Positions 22,651-33,607 of a stretch of DNA of 64,000 nucleotides are shown here, piece by piece. Each line of letters starts with the position of its first letter. The stretch's first letter is position 1. Origin of the DNA: Botrytis cinerea B05.10 (taxonomy: Eukaryota > Ascomycota > Leotiomycetes > Helotiales > Sclerotiniaceae); NCBI RefSeq assembly GCF_000143535.2, contig NC_037316.1, positions 558,001 to 622,000 of the forward strand, in the 5' to 3' direction. The translations under genes were made by a program, and so were the position numbers. Below the pieces are notes generated by a model. The model was not told where the DNA came from, did not search any database, and saw only the letters and a list, made by a program, of their open reading frames with translations.

Positions 22651-24200
22651 TTATCTGGATTCAATAATCACCTTCAATAATGGGTCATCGGCCTCTACTC
22701 GAGCCTGCGCTACAAGAAGTTGAACATCTTGGATCGGCATCCTGCCATTGGTTAGATCTGATTCTGAAGGGGAAGCAGAGACAATCACTCTAGTCTTTCC
22801 GCGAATGGATAAATCGCAATGGAACCCAAGAATTGCTGGACATTTTCTCTGTTGGCAGTACCAATATCGTAGTCTCTGGCATCTATCGCACCTGCTATTA
22901 GTGTGCTTCCCCGCTCCATCATTGCTTACTGACCGCTTGACCACTGTAAAGTTCTGAGGGTTAGCATTTAGGCATTACCGTACATCGCCTTCAAGGGGTA
23001 ATGAAGTATTTCTTCTCGAATAGAATATTGAGAGAGTGTTATTTTGGGAATTGCCTCATGTTGTTTGATTATTCGAATGGAGATGAAGTTGAGAACTTAC
23101 ACCACAAGTGTGGAGGGGAATCATCCTATGTTCAATGTCGACAAACCCTGCAGCTCTCATCATTTCTGGAAGTCGGGGTGCGACACGAAGATCTTTTACG
23201 CCGTTCAGGCTCTCATTGTACCTAGTGCTCCATTGTCTAAGAGCATGGGCTATTGTTTTGTCCGATCAGATACGACATCTTCACATAGTACCTGTCTAGA
23301 GAACTTACCCTCTGTTAGACTTCCATTGTCTGATTGAGCGTTATGATGCAGCTCTACCAATTGGCACCATCCTCCAGGTCGAAGCACACGAAGCATATCA
23401 CGAAGGTACCCAGCCCATCTATTCACATGTATAGCGCCCGACATTAATCGACTGTGGACAAGGTCGAAGTTGTGGGCTTGAAAAGTGAATCTAGTAGGTG
23501 TTATTAGACCTGTTCAACCTTTTGCCTTTTGAGTACAAACCGGTTGTTGAGATCGTCCACTTGCAAATACAAGTTTTCAGGTACAGTTTCTGGCTGGAAC
23601 GGATAGATATCAATCGCTATAACCTGCATGAATATTAGCACTCGACCGTCTGGGCGATTCCAATACTTCTGATGGTGCTCAGCCATCTGCCTGGTACTGG
23701 CCGAGTTCTGCATTATACACGTTTGAGAATCATGCCACTTTGTATCTCACTAGAAAGCAAGGAAAAGGAAGAGAACCTCGCATCCTGGGTTCTGTGTAGC
23801 AACGTCGACGGCCCAGCTGGCTGTTCCATAGCCACAGTCCAGAATTCTTCTAGGTCTGCCCAAAGTCGGAAACAAAAGACGATTGTCGAAAACTCTGTTT
23901 AGGATTGCATGCCAAACACGCAATCTTTCTAGTTCGTCCTGCGTGGGTGTTTTAGTTGAAATTTTCCAGACTGTTCTGTGCCTGTTGGTCTTATTACCTC
24001 ATCGATAGGCTGGAAGTAAGACAAGTTCGTTATGGCATACTGTTGGAAGTGTCGATTGTGGTATGTCACAGTCTCGAAATAAGTGTTATCCACTTCGACT
24101 GTCTGAGATTCGGGATGGCTAGGTAGAAAGTTGGCATTTTAGCAAGTTATTCGTTTTCGAGGTGCTTTAATTGTACGGCACAGAGAACCTACCTCGCCAT
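22651..24200 (-). CDS. LaeA-like class I SAM-dependent methyltransferase, eight exons
   Basis: Assembled from eight short exons (minus): 24193-24200, 23998-24118, 23777-23938, 23541-23623, 23309-23490, 23103-23249, 22789-22891, 22651-22741. All phases agree, giving 298 residues. It has the core of the LaeA/UMTA-type methyltransferases: SAM motif I as RRILDCGYGTASWAVDVA (residues 73-90), the acidic motif II VIAIDIYPFQPE, the motif DLVHSRLMSG, post-motif LRPGGWCQLVE, and the C-terminal segment ANRENVQQFLGS. Such enzymes are often tied to secondary metabolism or its regulation, but the substrate cannot be read from sequence. Odd points: intron 3 (153 nt) has the weak donor GTTCTC, intron 6 is 211 nt, and motif I has Tyr where Cys is common (GYG for GCG). 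The intact frame suggests a working gene. No biosynthetic partner genes lie beside it. Confidence 0.8.
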
Positions 24201-26696
24201 GTTAGTTCTTTATAAGGTGTTTTGACTAAACTTCGTGCTATTGTTGCTTTTACAAATCTAATTTGAGGCAGCTGGTGCGGGGTCAAAGATTGTATAGCAT
24301 ATGTTGTCGAGGTTCAATGTTCAGTTTAGTTTTTCACGCAAATTGGCGACCCATACAATTCACTCTCTCCATATACTAGATGAAACTGAATATTCTTACT
24401 GTGCAACCATCCATGTATTCTAATTTGCTATTCGCTGAACCTTTCATAGTCTGTGTGGTGCGGCCATAAGCGGTTGCTTCCATGTCCGTACATTCCATGC
24501 GGCATCTATCTGTTCCTCCACAAATGTGGTAAACCCATGGTGTACGTCATACAAAAACAGAAAACCGCAGTTAGTTCAATAGACAATAAGTATAGGAGGC
24601 TATTCCAGTCTTAAGCCTCTATCAGATTGATTAAAGAGCCAAACAGAAAAAATTGTGAGCCAATCAAACTGTGTCGTTTCAATTAATGGGACTTCAACAA
24701 GAAGGTCGTCAGTTAGTCTATTCACTCTGCAAGGTTGTTCTGCAAGGTCTGAGCACTAGTAAAACTCCTTTCTCCCACGTCAACAGGAACTAAAATATGA
24801 AAAGCCAGCGGGTGCTCTGCGATACCTCCGGACTAACTAGTCAAATTGAAGCGGGGCAAGGAGGTCTTCAAATTTGTATCGACTAGCAGGCTATATTTGG
24901 AGGCACCGCAGCATGCTTTGGGTTCCACTTACTGGCTAATAGTTATAGTGTTAAATGATATTCGGCTGTTGATACATGCTACTGAGTAGTTCTACCACAA
25001 CGAGAGAAGTAGCCATGCTACAATACACCGCAACTGGCGCTCCATGCCTCCCCTGGTATCTTCCGGTCATGAGCAAAAGTTATGTTTCTATATAAGAGCC
25101 AAGGCACAGATCTCATGGATAAGATGACTGTTGCGGCTTCTGTATCCAGATTACGTGAATACATGGTGAGTGTATGACAAGAGACAAGGATTATATATTG
25201 GGTGACCACATCCTGCAACTGATTGTTATTTGCAGCAACGGGCCCTAGTTATTTCGCCTAAGGTTATGGCCTACAGTCAATCCAGTACATATATGATGTG
25301 TTTTGCTGAATGCATGTCGAAGCCTGTTGCATGCATTGATGGATATTTCGCTGCTAATACCAAGGAGCAAAATCTGTACAGGCCCGGGACGCCGCTTCTT
25401 AAACAGCACAGATCTTCAGCTAATCGTTCACCCTTGGTGGGCAGCCGACTTACACTTTATGTTAGGCCTGCTTAGTGGAGCCAGGCAATCGAACCGGGTC
25501 ATTGGAACAAACCTTCTCGATGATAGCAACCAATGTTAAAGTTGCAGTGCATAACAAAGGAGAACAATTCATATCCATACTTTACAAACCCTACGTTAGA
25601 GAGATGAATTATAAGCTTGCTGAATTGCAGTGAATGGAAACAACACATTTTGAAACTTTTGACCTAAGGGATTACCAGACTTGGGATCATATGGTCTATC
25701 GATAGCAAGAATTCGACATTACCCGTGGAATGTATGAAATAATTTAATCGTCAAAATCGGACCCACCTGAACGTACAGATTACCCTCACCTGCTTTACCC
25801 CCACCATAGTATACGACGACGATATGTGCCCTGGTGTATAATACACGCTGGATCACACGATAGTGTATATAGTCACTGTACGCACCAGCGAGCGACCTTT
25901 AGACAAAGATACCAAGATATACAGCTTTTTAATGCTCAGGGGTGAAGCACAGCCCGTGGCAGCGAAAAAGCAAAAACACAATGAAGAGTTTACCTAGCCT
26001 TCTAATTCCTTAGATTTATTTATCACTATAGTGGGACTTCCTAGCAGCAGCGGAGTTGGACATGCGCCTGGGCATGCATGAAGTTTGATCCGATAGAGCC
26101 ACTGTTACAGCTAAGCGTCAGCTAAGCACTTCCAATATGGAAAAACTTTGGAGCGAGGGGTTACACGCCTTAAGGTTTTCGGGATTTAATCTTAAGTTCG
26201 ACATCTGTGACATCCCAAGCATACTTAGCTGCCGTTCCTGGACAAAGTATCCGAGACCCATTGCTTCGGAGATGTATGGGGGTGTGGATCATGACTAACA
26301 TAAAATAATTTTGCTTGAGTAAACGGGCTACAGCAAACTTTAGCATATTTTCTTTTACCCAGAGATATAACATAATGAAGAATGTCGCAAAATTGTCAAC
26401 AAACCTGTGGAAAGTGCCATATGATTTATGTAAGTACATGAGGACGAGCACCCTTCTGTGGAGATCATCACTCTTTATAGGCACGATTAATAATTAGCGA
26501 TGCGGTATTAATGAAATTGAAGAATAGGCTTTGCTGAAAACGTTCATAAATTGCAGCTCAGAGGGGGAGATTTTAACTAGCAGAGTCCGCTTCATGTGTT
26601 ATGAAGTATGTGGTTCATTGGACTTTATCATCACCACAAATATTAGCAGGCTCACGAGACAATTCGCTTGCAGTAGGTTGTAAAATATGAGCATCT
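24201..26696. other. Gene-poor stretch, no supported feature
   Basis: About 2.5 kb of unassigned sequence. Open frames such as those at 25303-25539 and 26170-26484 are short, without domains or supporting splice structure. No intact transposon, tandem array or RNA gene is visible. Its first part is the 5' flank of the methyltransferase gene. Confidence 0.45.
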
Positions 26697-27297
26697 TTAT
26701 CCCTCAGGGATAGCAACATAATTCTCCTGCTCAGAATCGATCCTTCCTCTGTCATCAAATCTGGCTGCCTCGCTTTCCTCTCCAAGCGAGACCACCAGCT
26801 TCACCATATCATCAGAAGTAAGAAGCGCAAACGAATTGGCTTTCGTGTTCGGATGCTCGGAGTTAGTTGCCTTTGTCTCAAAGTATAACTTTCTTCGATA
26901 TCCATGACAACGTCTGATAAATACGACGGCAAATGGGTATCCAAGATTTGAGTTCCCTTTACGTGCATCAATGCTCAGCCTAGCCTCGACGAAAAGGTAA
27001 TGCAGATTGCCTATGTACGGGGTAGACATGAAACTTATTACTGGGCTCCATAGTGTTCCTTGCTAATACCATACCACGCTGTTCAGTGGCACATGTTCAC
27101 TTTGTACAGACAGCAAAGTTGTCTATCTCTTGCACCACAAAGCTTTATGCAAGATGCACAACCTATACAAATGCTTTTTGGAAGCGTGTCCTAATATCAC
27201 TCGTTACCACACTACTGGACTCGGCACGTCCACGTCATTGGCGATCAGTCTCGATATTCGGATGAGTTGAAGAATCGCCTCCAGTAGGCTGGGACAT
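26697..27297 (-). pseudogene. Possible gene or broken gene, coding-like fragments
   Basis: The minus-strand frame 26697-27029 (110 codons) has protein-like composition, with an acidic end reading SLGEESEAARFDDRGRID. Upstream, other frames also look coding: a possible start MSQPTGGDSSTHPNIETDR at 27297, and a stretch SFVVQEIDNFAVCTK near 27090-27140 followed by a stop. I could not join these with in-phase introns. It is therefore either a multi-intron gene I cannot resolve, a decayed gene, or chance. I do not recognise the family. Confidence 0.25.
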
Positions 27298-28505
27298 TTG
27301 ACAAGCACATTTTAACCTCGGCCGTAAGTTTAATATGTACCATGTTACTGTCTCCAATTGACTAACTAGGGTCAACGACGAAGCGACTTCACGTTCGGAA
27401 ATATATAATCAACGACGTGAGCATGCTGGTTTTTATTAGCTTGGCCTCGATCTAGATGGCCAGCGACCTTGTCAGCTCACTAAAAATGGATCGAGATGAT
27501 GCGAATATCACATCGGGCGTGGGAGATCGGACACACATACATAGATACATATCTCCCTCTGACAAGACCTTGTAAAACGGTTTAAATTCATTGTTCGAGA
27601 GTTGTTGATGCCAGATCTCAAGATATGTATAATTCAAATCAATACTTCGTACATTGCGAAGTGGATACATATATATACATACACGATGAAGGCGAGACCG
27701 AACCCATCTCTCGGCCCCTGAGACGCTCCGGGCCGCGCAACCGATAGCAATGGCCAGAAAGTATGCAGCTCGGCCGCTAAGAAACTGGGTTCGTTCTCTG
27801 GGTTTTTGTGCTCTGCCATCGTGTGGTATGTGCATCTGTATAACTTCGGAGCGACATGGTATATTTCTGGCAGTGCCGGTGTGCGAGGAGGTGGGGTGGG
27901 ACGCGTCGAACCGTGGTTATGGGTCGGGAGGGGAGGGGTTGTGTTTGAGGTTTCGGAAGGGGGGAGGAGATGGTTTGTTTTACTTTCTTTTGTTTCGGGT
28001 GAGTTGTATCCACAATATCCCTTTGGTGTATATGTTGATAAATCTACAGTCAATCACAATCACCACAAAACTCCAGAGATGAGTAATATCTAAAGAATCC
28101 AAATCGGATTTCGCCTTTCTACAAATAAAAACATATATATTCATCCTCGCTCCAGCTGGACGGAAAAGCGGGGGGGGGAGGGGGGGGAGAGGGGGAAGAT
28201 GCGCCCAGCTCGCCAAAACCAAAACTCTTTCAAAAGGTGGACCAAATATATCTTCAAACATATTTTTGCGCAGGTCAAAATATCTACAGCACAAATACCC
28301 GGGTATATATAGTAGTTAGGTAGTTACAACACCCCCATATGATACGCATTCTTCAAGCATCTGAATCATCGAAACAAGGAGATACCGAGCCTCGGAACTT
28401 TCGCGCCAAGATTGCTTCGCTCCACTATTGAATGGGAATGAGGATTGAAATGAGGATTGAAATGGGCGTTGAAATCACAGTTCTGTGTCCGAGTCTGAAT
28501 CTTGG

Positions 28506-28540
28506 CATGGCATGGCATGGCATGGCATGGCATGGCATGA
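28506..28540. repeat. Pentanucleotide microsatellite (CATGG)6
   Basis: Six perfect CATGG units at 28506-28535 followed by a seventh with one change (CATGA). Confidence 0.9.
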
Positions 28541-28812
28541 TCATGAAGATTTGGGATAGAGGATAAGCGATGTGTGATGAGTAATCGGTGATGGGTATGT
28601 TTTGTAATGTAGGGGTTCATTTTAGATTCTAGAAAGGGGGGTGCGAGGAGAAAAGGGAAAGGGAAAGGGAAAGCTGGGATGGAATGTGGGATGTGGATCT
28701 TTATTCGCGGTATAATCGGCTTTTGAAGAAATGTCGCAGGCAGGGCAGGGCGGAGCAGGGCGGAGCAGGAAAAGATGAGGAAATATCCGATAGTCTGGCT
28801 CCGTCGCTCCGA

Positions 28813-28832
28813 GAGTGAGTGAGTGAGTGAGT
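28813..28832. repeat. Tetranucleotide microsatellite (GAGT)5
   Basis: Five perfect GAGT units, followed by degenerate GAGT copies up to the G-run that begins at 28861. Confidence 0.85.
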
Positions 28833-28860
28833 AAATGAGTATGTGAGTGTGCGAGTGAGT

Positions 28861-28878
28861 GGGGGGGGGGAGGGGGGG
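28861..28878. repeat. Poly-G tract G10-A-G7
   Basis: Ten G, one A, seven G on the + strand. Together with the runs at 28170-28195 this is a candidate for G-quadruplex structure. Confidence 0.8.
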
Positions 28879-29162
28879 AAGTTCCGTTCTGTTCTGTTCT
28901 GTTATGTCTATCTATCGAAAGTTCTAGGCGATGTTTAGGGAGGAGAATGTGATGGGTTGTGCTGAGGTGTGCTGGAGATGGGATGGGATGGGATGGGATT
29001 GCATTGTATAGTATAGTATTATATTATATCATATCACAAAGTAAAATATAAGCTCTTTCTATTTCTCTACATTTTCTTCGTCATCCATATCGAGCTTTCT
29101 TATTTATTTATTTATTGCACATTTAGATCCCTGTTTAGTATCTAGAGAGTGAGTAGTGTTGA

Positions 29163-29182
29163 TGTATGTATGTATGTATGTA
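29163..29182. repeat. Tetranucleotide microsatellite (TGTA)5
   Basis: Five perfect TGTA units. A short (TAGA)n run follows at about 29204-29220. Confidence 0.85.
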
Positions 29183-29796
29183 TTGCGAGTTCATAGTGAG
29201 TAGGTAGATAGATAGATAGATTGATAGGTCCTTTTAAACTTGTCGGTTCATACTCATCATACCCATTCATAAGCGATTCTATACAAATTTCAGTGATCTC
29301 GTACCTGTTAGTTAAAAATTGATTCGAATCACTCTACTTCTCCTCACATCTCAAGTACGATAGATCATTATACGTCCTAAGTTGAGTATTGGTTAAACAT
29401 CTATGGAGCAGATACAAAAAGTGAAATGGTATTAAAAATTCGGCAGTAACAAAATCCAAAGCTAAAGAATTCTACGGAGTAATATAGCAATGTTGATATT
29501 TATTGACACCATCGACTCAATGCTAGAAGAGGTCCCTCCTCAATTGTACATTGGCACTGAGGAATTCATGAAGCTATAGGTCTATATTGCTCATCTTGTA
29601 AGAATGTTTCGTATTCATCTCTATGTATCATCCCCCCATTTTACTTTTAGTACGTAACACCTGACAGATACTGCATCTGAGTACATTATGTCGTGAATGA
29701 CTAAAGAGAACCCTCCCCAAAATCTCCAAAACGCCATGCATAATTCCATTATAGTAAGCTTGAAATAGAATTGTGCCTTGAATGTCAGTGGGTATT

Positions 29797-31915
29797 TTAA
29801 CGACTGTTTGTTTTGCCGATACTGCGTTTGCCGGAGAACTAATTGCACATGTGTTAGCAAGGTGTTTGATATTAAGCTTAAGAGACCGTTTTGAAATACG
29901 GTGAAGAATAATATGTGAATAGGGTATTGAGGGGAGTAACATACCAAATGCTTTGGTCTGACACCAGCAACATGCCTATCGGCTTCACCTTGTCTGGCCA
30001 TGCGATTCATCTTTCTCTGGCCGAGTTTCTGAGCACGCTCAGCCTTTGTCCTAGATTCTTCATTTCCAGCGACACCATCATCTCTTCTATTGGCCTGGCT
30101 TCTCGCTCTGCTCTTAGCACGCATCTTAGCTTCATAATCAGGATCATCGACATCCATAGCATCTTCAGTTTGTGCGCGGCTGCGTACTTGGCTACGGCCT
30201 CTAGATTGAGAGCGTGCGCGGGCAACAATAGATGTGGTATCGTGACCGAGAGAGTCGAGGTGGTCTTCCATCTCGGAAAGCTTCTTGCGAGTGGCAGAGC
30301 GGGGAATGAGAGCACGGTTCTTGAGAGATTTCTTCATCTTGGCTTCATTCTTGATGAGTTCACGCTTCTCGCGAATAAGGTTAGCCTTCATGCGGATCTC
30401 AGCATCCTCGGCATCCTCGAGATCGTCGTCAGAATCGTAATATCCTTCTGCCTCGAGCTTCTCTTCTTCCTCTTCCAAAGCGGCCAACTTGGCCTCGATA
30501 TCTGGGTCCACGAAATCGTAAACGTTCTTTCCGTCGAAGATTTCGGGAATTTTGTCGTGCTTCCATTCGTCGTTCTCGAGCATATATTTATCCTTCAAGT
30601 CTACGTTGTAAACACCAGCTCCACCATTTTCTTCCTCAATATCACGAGCAAGCCTGATGCGCTCTGGATCACTTTTGTCGTACTTCTTCTTGGCCAAGGC
30701 AGCCTCTGGAATGAAGGCCTCACGGACAACACCATCCATAGGCCTGGCAACGTGAATTCTCGCGAGGACATCGCCCAATCTTCCACCAACAGCACCACTG
30801 CTGTTTGTACCAGCCTTGAGCTTCTGAGCAACACGATCAGCGATCAAACGCTCACATGCAGCATTCTTAACTTCTTGAACTCCCTCGGCGGTTGTACACG
30901 AGAGTTGCAATAACTCAACGTCACCAGGCTTGAGGAGTGCCTGGAGTTGAGCCTGAGTCTCAGGATCCAAGTCTTCGGGGCGTGTGACATCAATCTTGTT
31001 AATGACGATGAAAACGAGTTTGTTAGCGAAGAGAGGTTTGATACTTTGGAAAAGTTGCATTTGTGCTTGAACGGTGTAACCGCACTGTTCAGACAAATCC
31101 ATAAAGTAAAGAATGGCAGACCTCAAATGCGCAATGGCAGTGATAGATTGCATTTCAATGGTGTTCATCTCTTCCAAAGGATGATCCAATATACCGGGGG
31201 TATCAATTGCTTGAAATCTGAGGTATTTATAATCGAAATGTCCGACGAACAAACTTTTAGTAGTGAAGGCATATGGTTGAACATCCACATCCGCTCTAGT
31301 AACACTCTTCAAGAAACTGGACTTTCCAACGTTGGGATAACCGCAGATCAAAAGTGTTCTGGTATTTGGGTCGATGGATGGAAGACGACCGAGATGCTGA
31401 CGCACTTGATCGAGATACAAAAGAGGGTCTTTGAGTCTTCTGCAGATAGTGGCCATTCGTCCCAATGCAGCACGCTTAAGTTGTTTACATTGAAACAGAG
31501 ATTGACCATATTTGAGAAGTCGAACGTAATCGCGAGAAACAATTTCAATGAGATGTTTGGCAGTTGACAATTGTCCTAGAGCGATACGGAAATGGTCGGC
31601 ATCGTAGAGGGTGTTGAGGAGATCTTTGTGGAATGGATGGATATCTTGTAGTCGTGGGAATCCGTCCAAAATGAGAGAGAGCTTCTCGGAGAAAGTCTCA
31701 GCTGTGAACTTGACCTTTCTAGTATAGAAACCTAACATGAATTAGTTGAAAGAATCGTTGCGATGGAGGCAGATGATTTCTGTACCTCTGATTCTGGTAA
31801 TGGCAAAACCAGAACGAATTTGTGTAGGTAATCGACGTTGTGTTCTGCTCAACACAATATCGAGAAACTCTTGGGAGGTTGGAACCGGTTGAATATCCTT
31901 CCATGTGGTCTTCAT
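29797..31915 (-). CDS. NOG1: Nucleolar GTP-binding protein NOG1
   Basis: Essential GTPase of 60S ribosomal subunit assembly, acting in the nucleolus and nucleus on pre-60S particles. Exons (minus): 31786-31915, 29945-31731, 29797-29838; introns of 54 and 106 nt. The product is 652 residues, normal for NOG1. The N-terminus [13 protein letters not shown] is the family start, so I use the ATG at 31915 and not the in-frame TTG three codons upstream. G motifs: P-loop GYPNVGKSS (residues 174-182), DTPG followed by [10 protein letters not shown], and NKID. The NOG1 domain follows the GTPase domain. The C-terminal third is acidic and then basic. The last 14-codon exon restores the conserved ending [10 protein letters not shown] after KHL; reading through the intron gives a false tail. 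It diverges from URA5, 849 bp away. Confidence 0.96.
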
Positions 31916-32764
31916 GATGGGCAAATGGTATCAATGAAGTGTAATGGAGGTGGTGATGGGGATATCGAGAACTCGGCTTGAAGTTCTCTCGATAAGAATT
32001 TGGATAATTTTTTTTTGCTTAGTGCCTCAGAAACTGACCGCGCTAGTGTATCTTATCGCTAACCGGTATTTAGAATATGTTGGCGTGGTTTTATCAGGTC
32101 CACACCAGTCGCCCCAATCATATCAAAATGCCTTACCCAGGTAGTCGTTGCACTCCATTCAGACAAAACTGATTGGCAAAGACATGATCAAGAATATGCA
32201 CAGCTTAACGTCCCTTGTGCTTTTCTGCGTACAACCAATTTCAGTTGGTCGATGGTGAAGTATCTCGCAAAAGAAAGCAGCCTTACACCGTTTCCATGTG
32301 GTGTGTCTCAGAAGATCTTTGCGGCGTTGATCTATCCTTAGGTACACCTGGTTGTACGGTTTTGAAGAGAGGACGCTCTCACGGGTTAATTCTCAACATT
32401 CAATCCCATGGACATTCTTGTTGATATCTTGAATCTTTGTGTACCTGGCGTCCATTGTATATGAACAGTCGATTTCAACTGTAACTGTAACGAAAAGAAC
32501 GAATCAATACTGATGTGTGCTTGGCTATAGTTAACTGTGATGTTATTTGCTTATCCATTTTTCTCAGGGTCGCTAATTCCCCACCATAATCTTTTAGGTG
32601 CATCCGATGAGGGGAGATGAAATGAAAAAATTATTTCCCCTCCATGACATAGACATTGCGATAGTTCGAATTCCAAGACACACAAGAAATACTCGAGTTC
32701 CACTCACACAAGAAACCTCGAACCTCACTCATTCCCATTTCACACCTCTACACACATAGCCATC
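31916..32764. other. Shared upstream region of NOG1 and URA5
   Basis: An 849-bp divergent promoter region without another gene. An imperfect inverted repeat (ATCGAGAACT at 31964-31973 and AGTTCTCTCGAT at 31982-31993) sits about 50-80 bp upstream of the NOG1 start codon. A CGATGAG at 32605-32611, followed by an A/T-rich GAAAAAATTATTT, resembles the PAC and RRPE pair of ribosome-biogenesis promoters but lies closer to URA5. Confidence 0.5.
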
Positions 32765-33463
32765 ATGTCCACCCTCTCTCCATACAAAGCCGAATTTCTC
32801 AAAGCCGCAATCGATGGCGGGGTCCTCAAGTTCGGCAGCTTCGAATTGAAATCGAAACGAATCTCTCCTTACTTTTTCAACGCCGGCGATTTCTACCGCG
32901 CAGATCTCCTCCGTGCCATTTCTACTGCTTATGCGAAGGCTATTATCGAGGCACAAGAAGCAAACATTCTGGACTTCGATATTGTGTTTGGACCTGCATA
33001 CAAGGGTATTCCACTTGCGACAGCTACCGTGGACAAGTTGGCCGATTTGGACTCAAAATACAATACCATGTGTTATTCTTTCGACAGAAAGGAAGCAAAG
33101 GATCACGGAGAGGGAGGAAATATCGTAGGAGCTCCTTTGAAGGGAAAGAGAGTTTTGATTGTGGATGATGTTGTGACTGCTGGAACTGCAAAGAGGGAGG
33201 CTATTGATAAGATTCGCAAGGAGGGTGGTATTGTAGCTGGTATTTTGGTAGCATTGGATCGCATGGAAAAATTGCCTTCGCCAACTGGTGATGATAGCGC
33301 ACCAATGCCAAGTGCGATTGGCGAGATCAGAAAAGAATACGGTATTCCGGTTTTGTCTATCTTGACATTGGATGATATCATTGGAGGTCTCAGTGGCATC
33401 GCATCAGAGGAAAATGTCAAGAATATGGAAGAATACAGGGCTAAGTACAAGGCCAGCGATTAA
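32765..33463 (+). CDS. URA5: Orotate phosphoribosyltransferase
   Basis: Joins orotate to PRPP to make orotidine 5'-phosphate in de novo pyrimidine synthesis (cytosol; homodimer in the family). It is a single exon of 232 residues, the typical size of fungal Ura5. Visible are the N-terminal [18 protein letters not shown] (orotate and phosphate binding), [11 protein letters not shown] at 75-85, the flexible catalytic loop [12 protein letters not shown] at 107-118, and the PRPP signature [13 protein letters not shown] at 130-142. The start ATG has a good context (gccatcATGtcc), and the upstream leader is rich in C and A. It diverges from NOG1 and converges on the acetyltransferase gene, whose stop codon lies 145 bp beyond. 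Confidence 0.97.
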   Translation: MSTLSPYKAEFLKAAIDGGVLKFGSFELKSKRISPYFFNAGDFYRADLLRAISTAYAKAIIEAQEANILDFDIVFGPAYKGIPLATATVDKLADLDSKYNTMCYSFDRKEAKDHGEGGNIVGAPLKGKRVLIVDDVVTAGTAKREAIDKIRKEGGIVAGILVALDRMEKLPSPTGDDSAPMPSAIGEIRKEYGIPVLSILTLDDIIGGLSGIASEENVKNMEEYRAKYKASD

Positions 33464-33607
33464 TAGATCCGATACCCTGTCCATAAACCATGATACCCGT
33501 ACGAACAAATATACCAGCATTTCACTAATGTTTGAAACTCCTGTGTGATCCCCTTTCCAAATGACAATGAACCATGTGTGAACCAAAACTGTAAAGGGTA
33601 TCTCTCT

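Larger units (their letters stand above)
27298..29796. other. Intergenic with G-rich microsatellite island
   Basis: No gene is supported. From about 27.85 to 29.25 kb the + strand is G-rich over C. It holds G-runs (28170-28195, 28861-28878) and several short tandem repeats, listed separately. From 29.3 kb it becomes AT-rich and forms the 3' flank of NOG1. Confidence 0.55.

Noticed and set aside
25475..25510. B-box-like GGTTCGAT on the minus strand, possible tRNA
   Set aside because: The flanking bases do not form a T stem and no acceptor or anticodon arm can be drawn.
24201..26696. Transposon or retroelement relic in the gene-poor stretch
   Set aside because: I looked for reverse transcriptase, integrase or transposase motifs and terminal repeats by eye and found none; decayed copies cannot be excluded without a search.
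29915..30913. 332-codon + strand frame over NOG1, and 30947-31567
   Set aside because: Antisense shadows of a clearly recognised gene.
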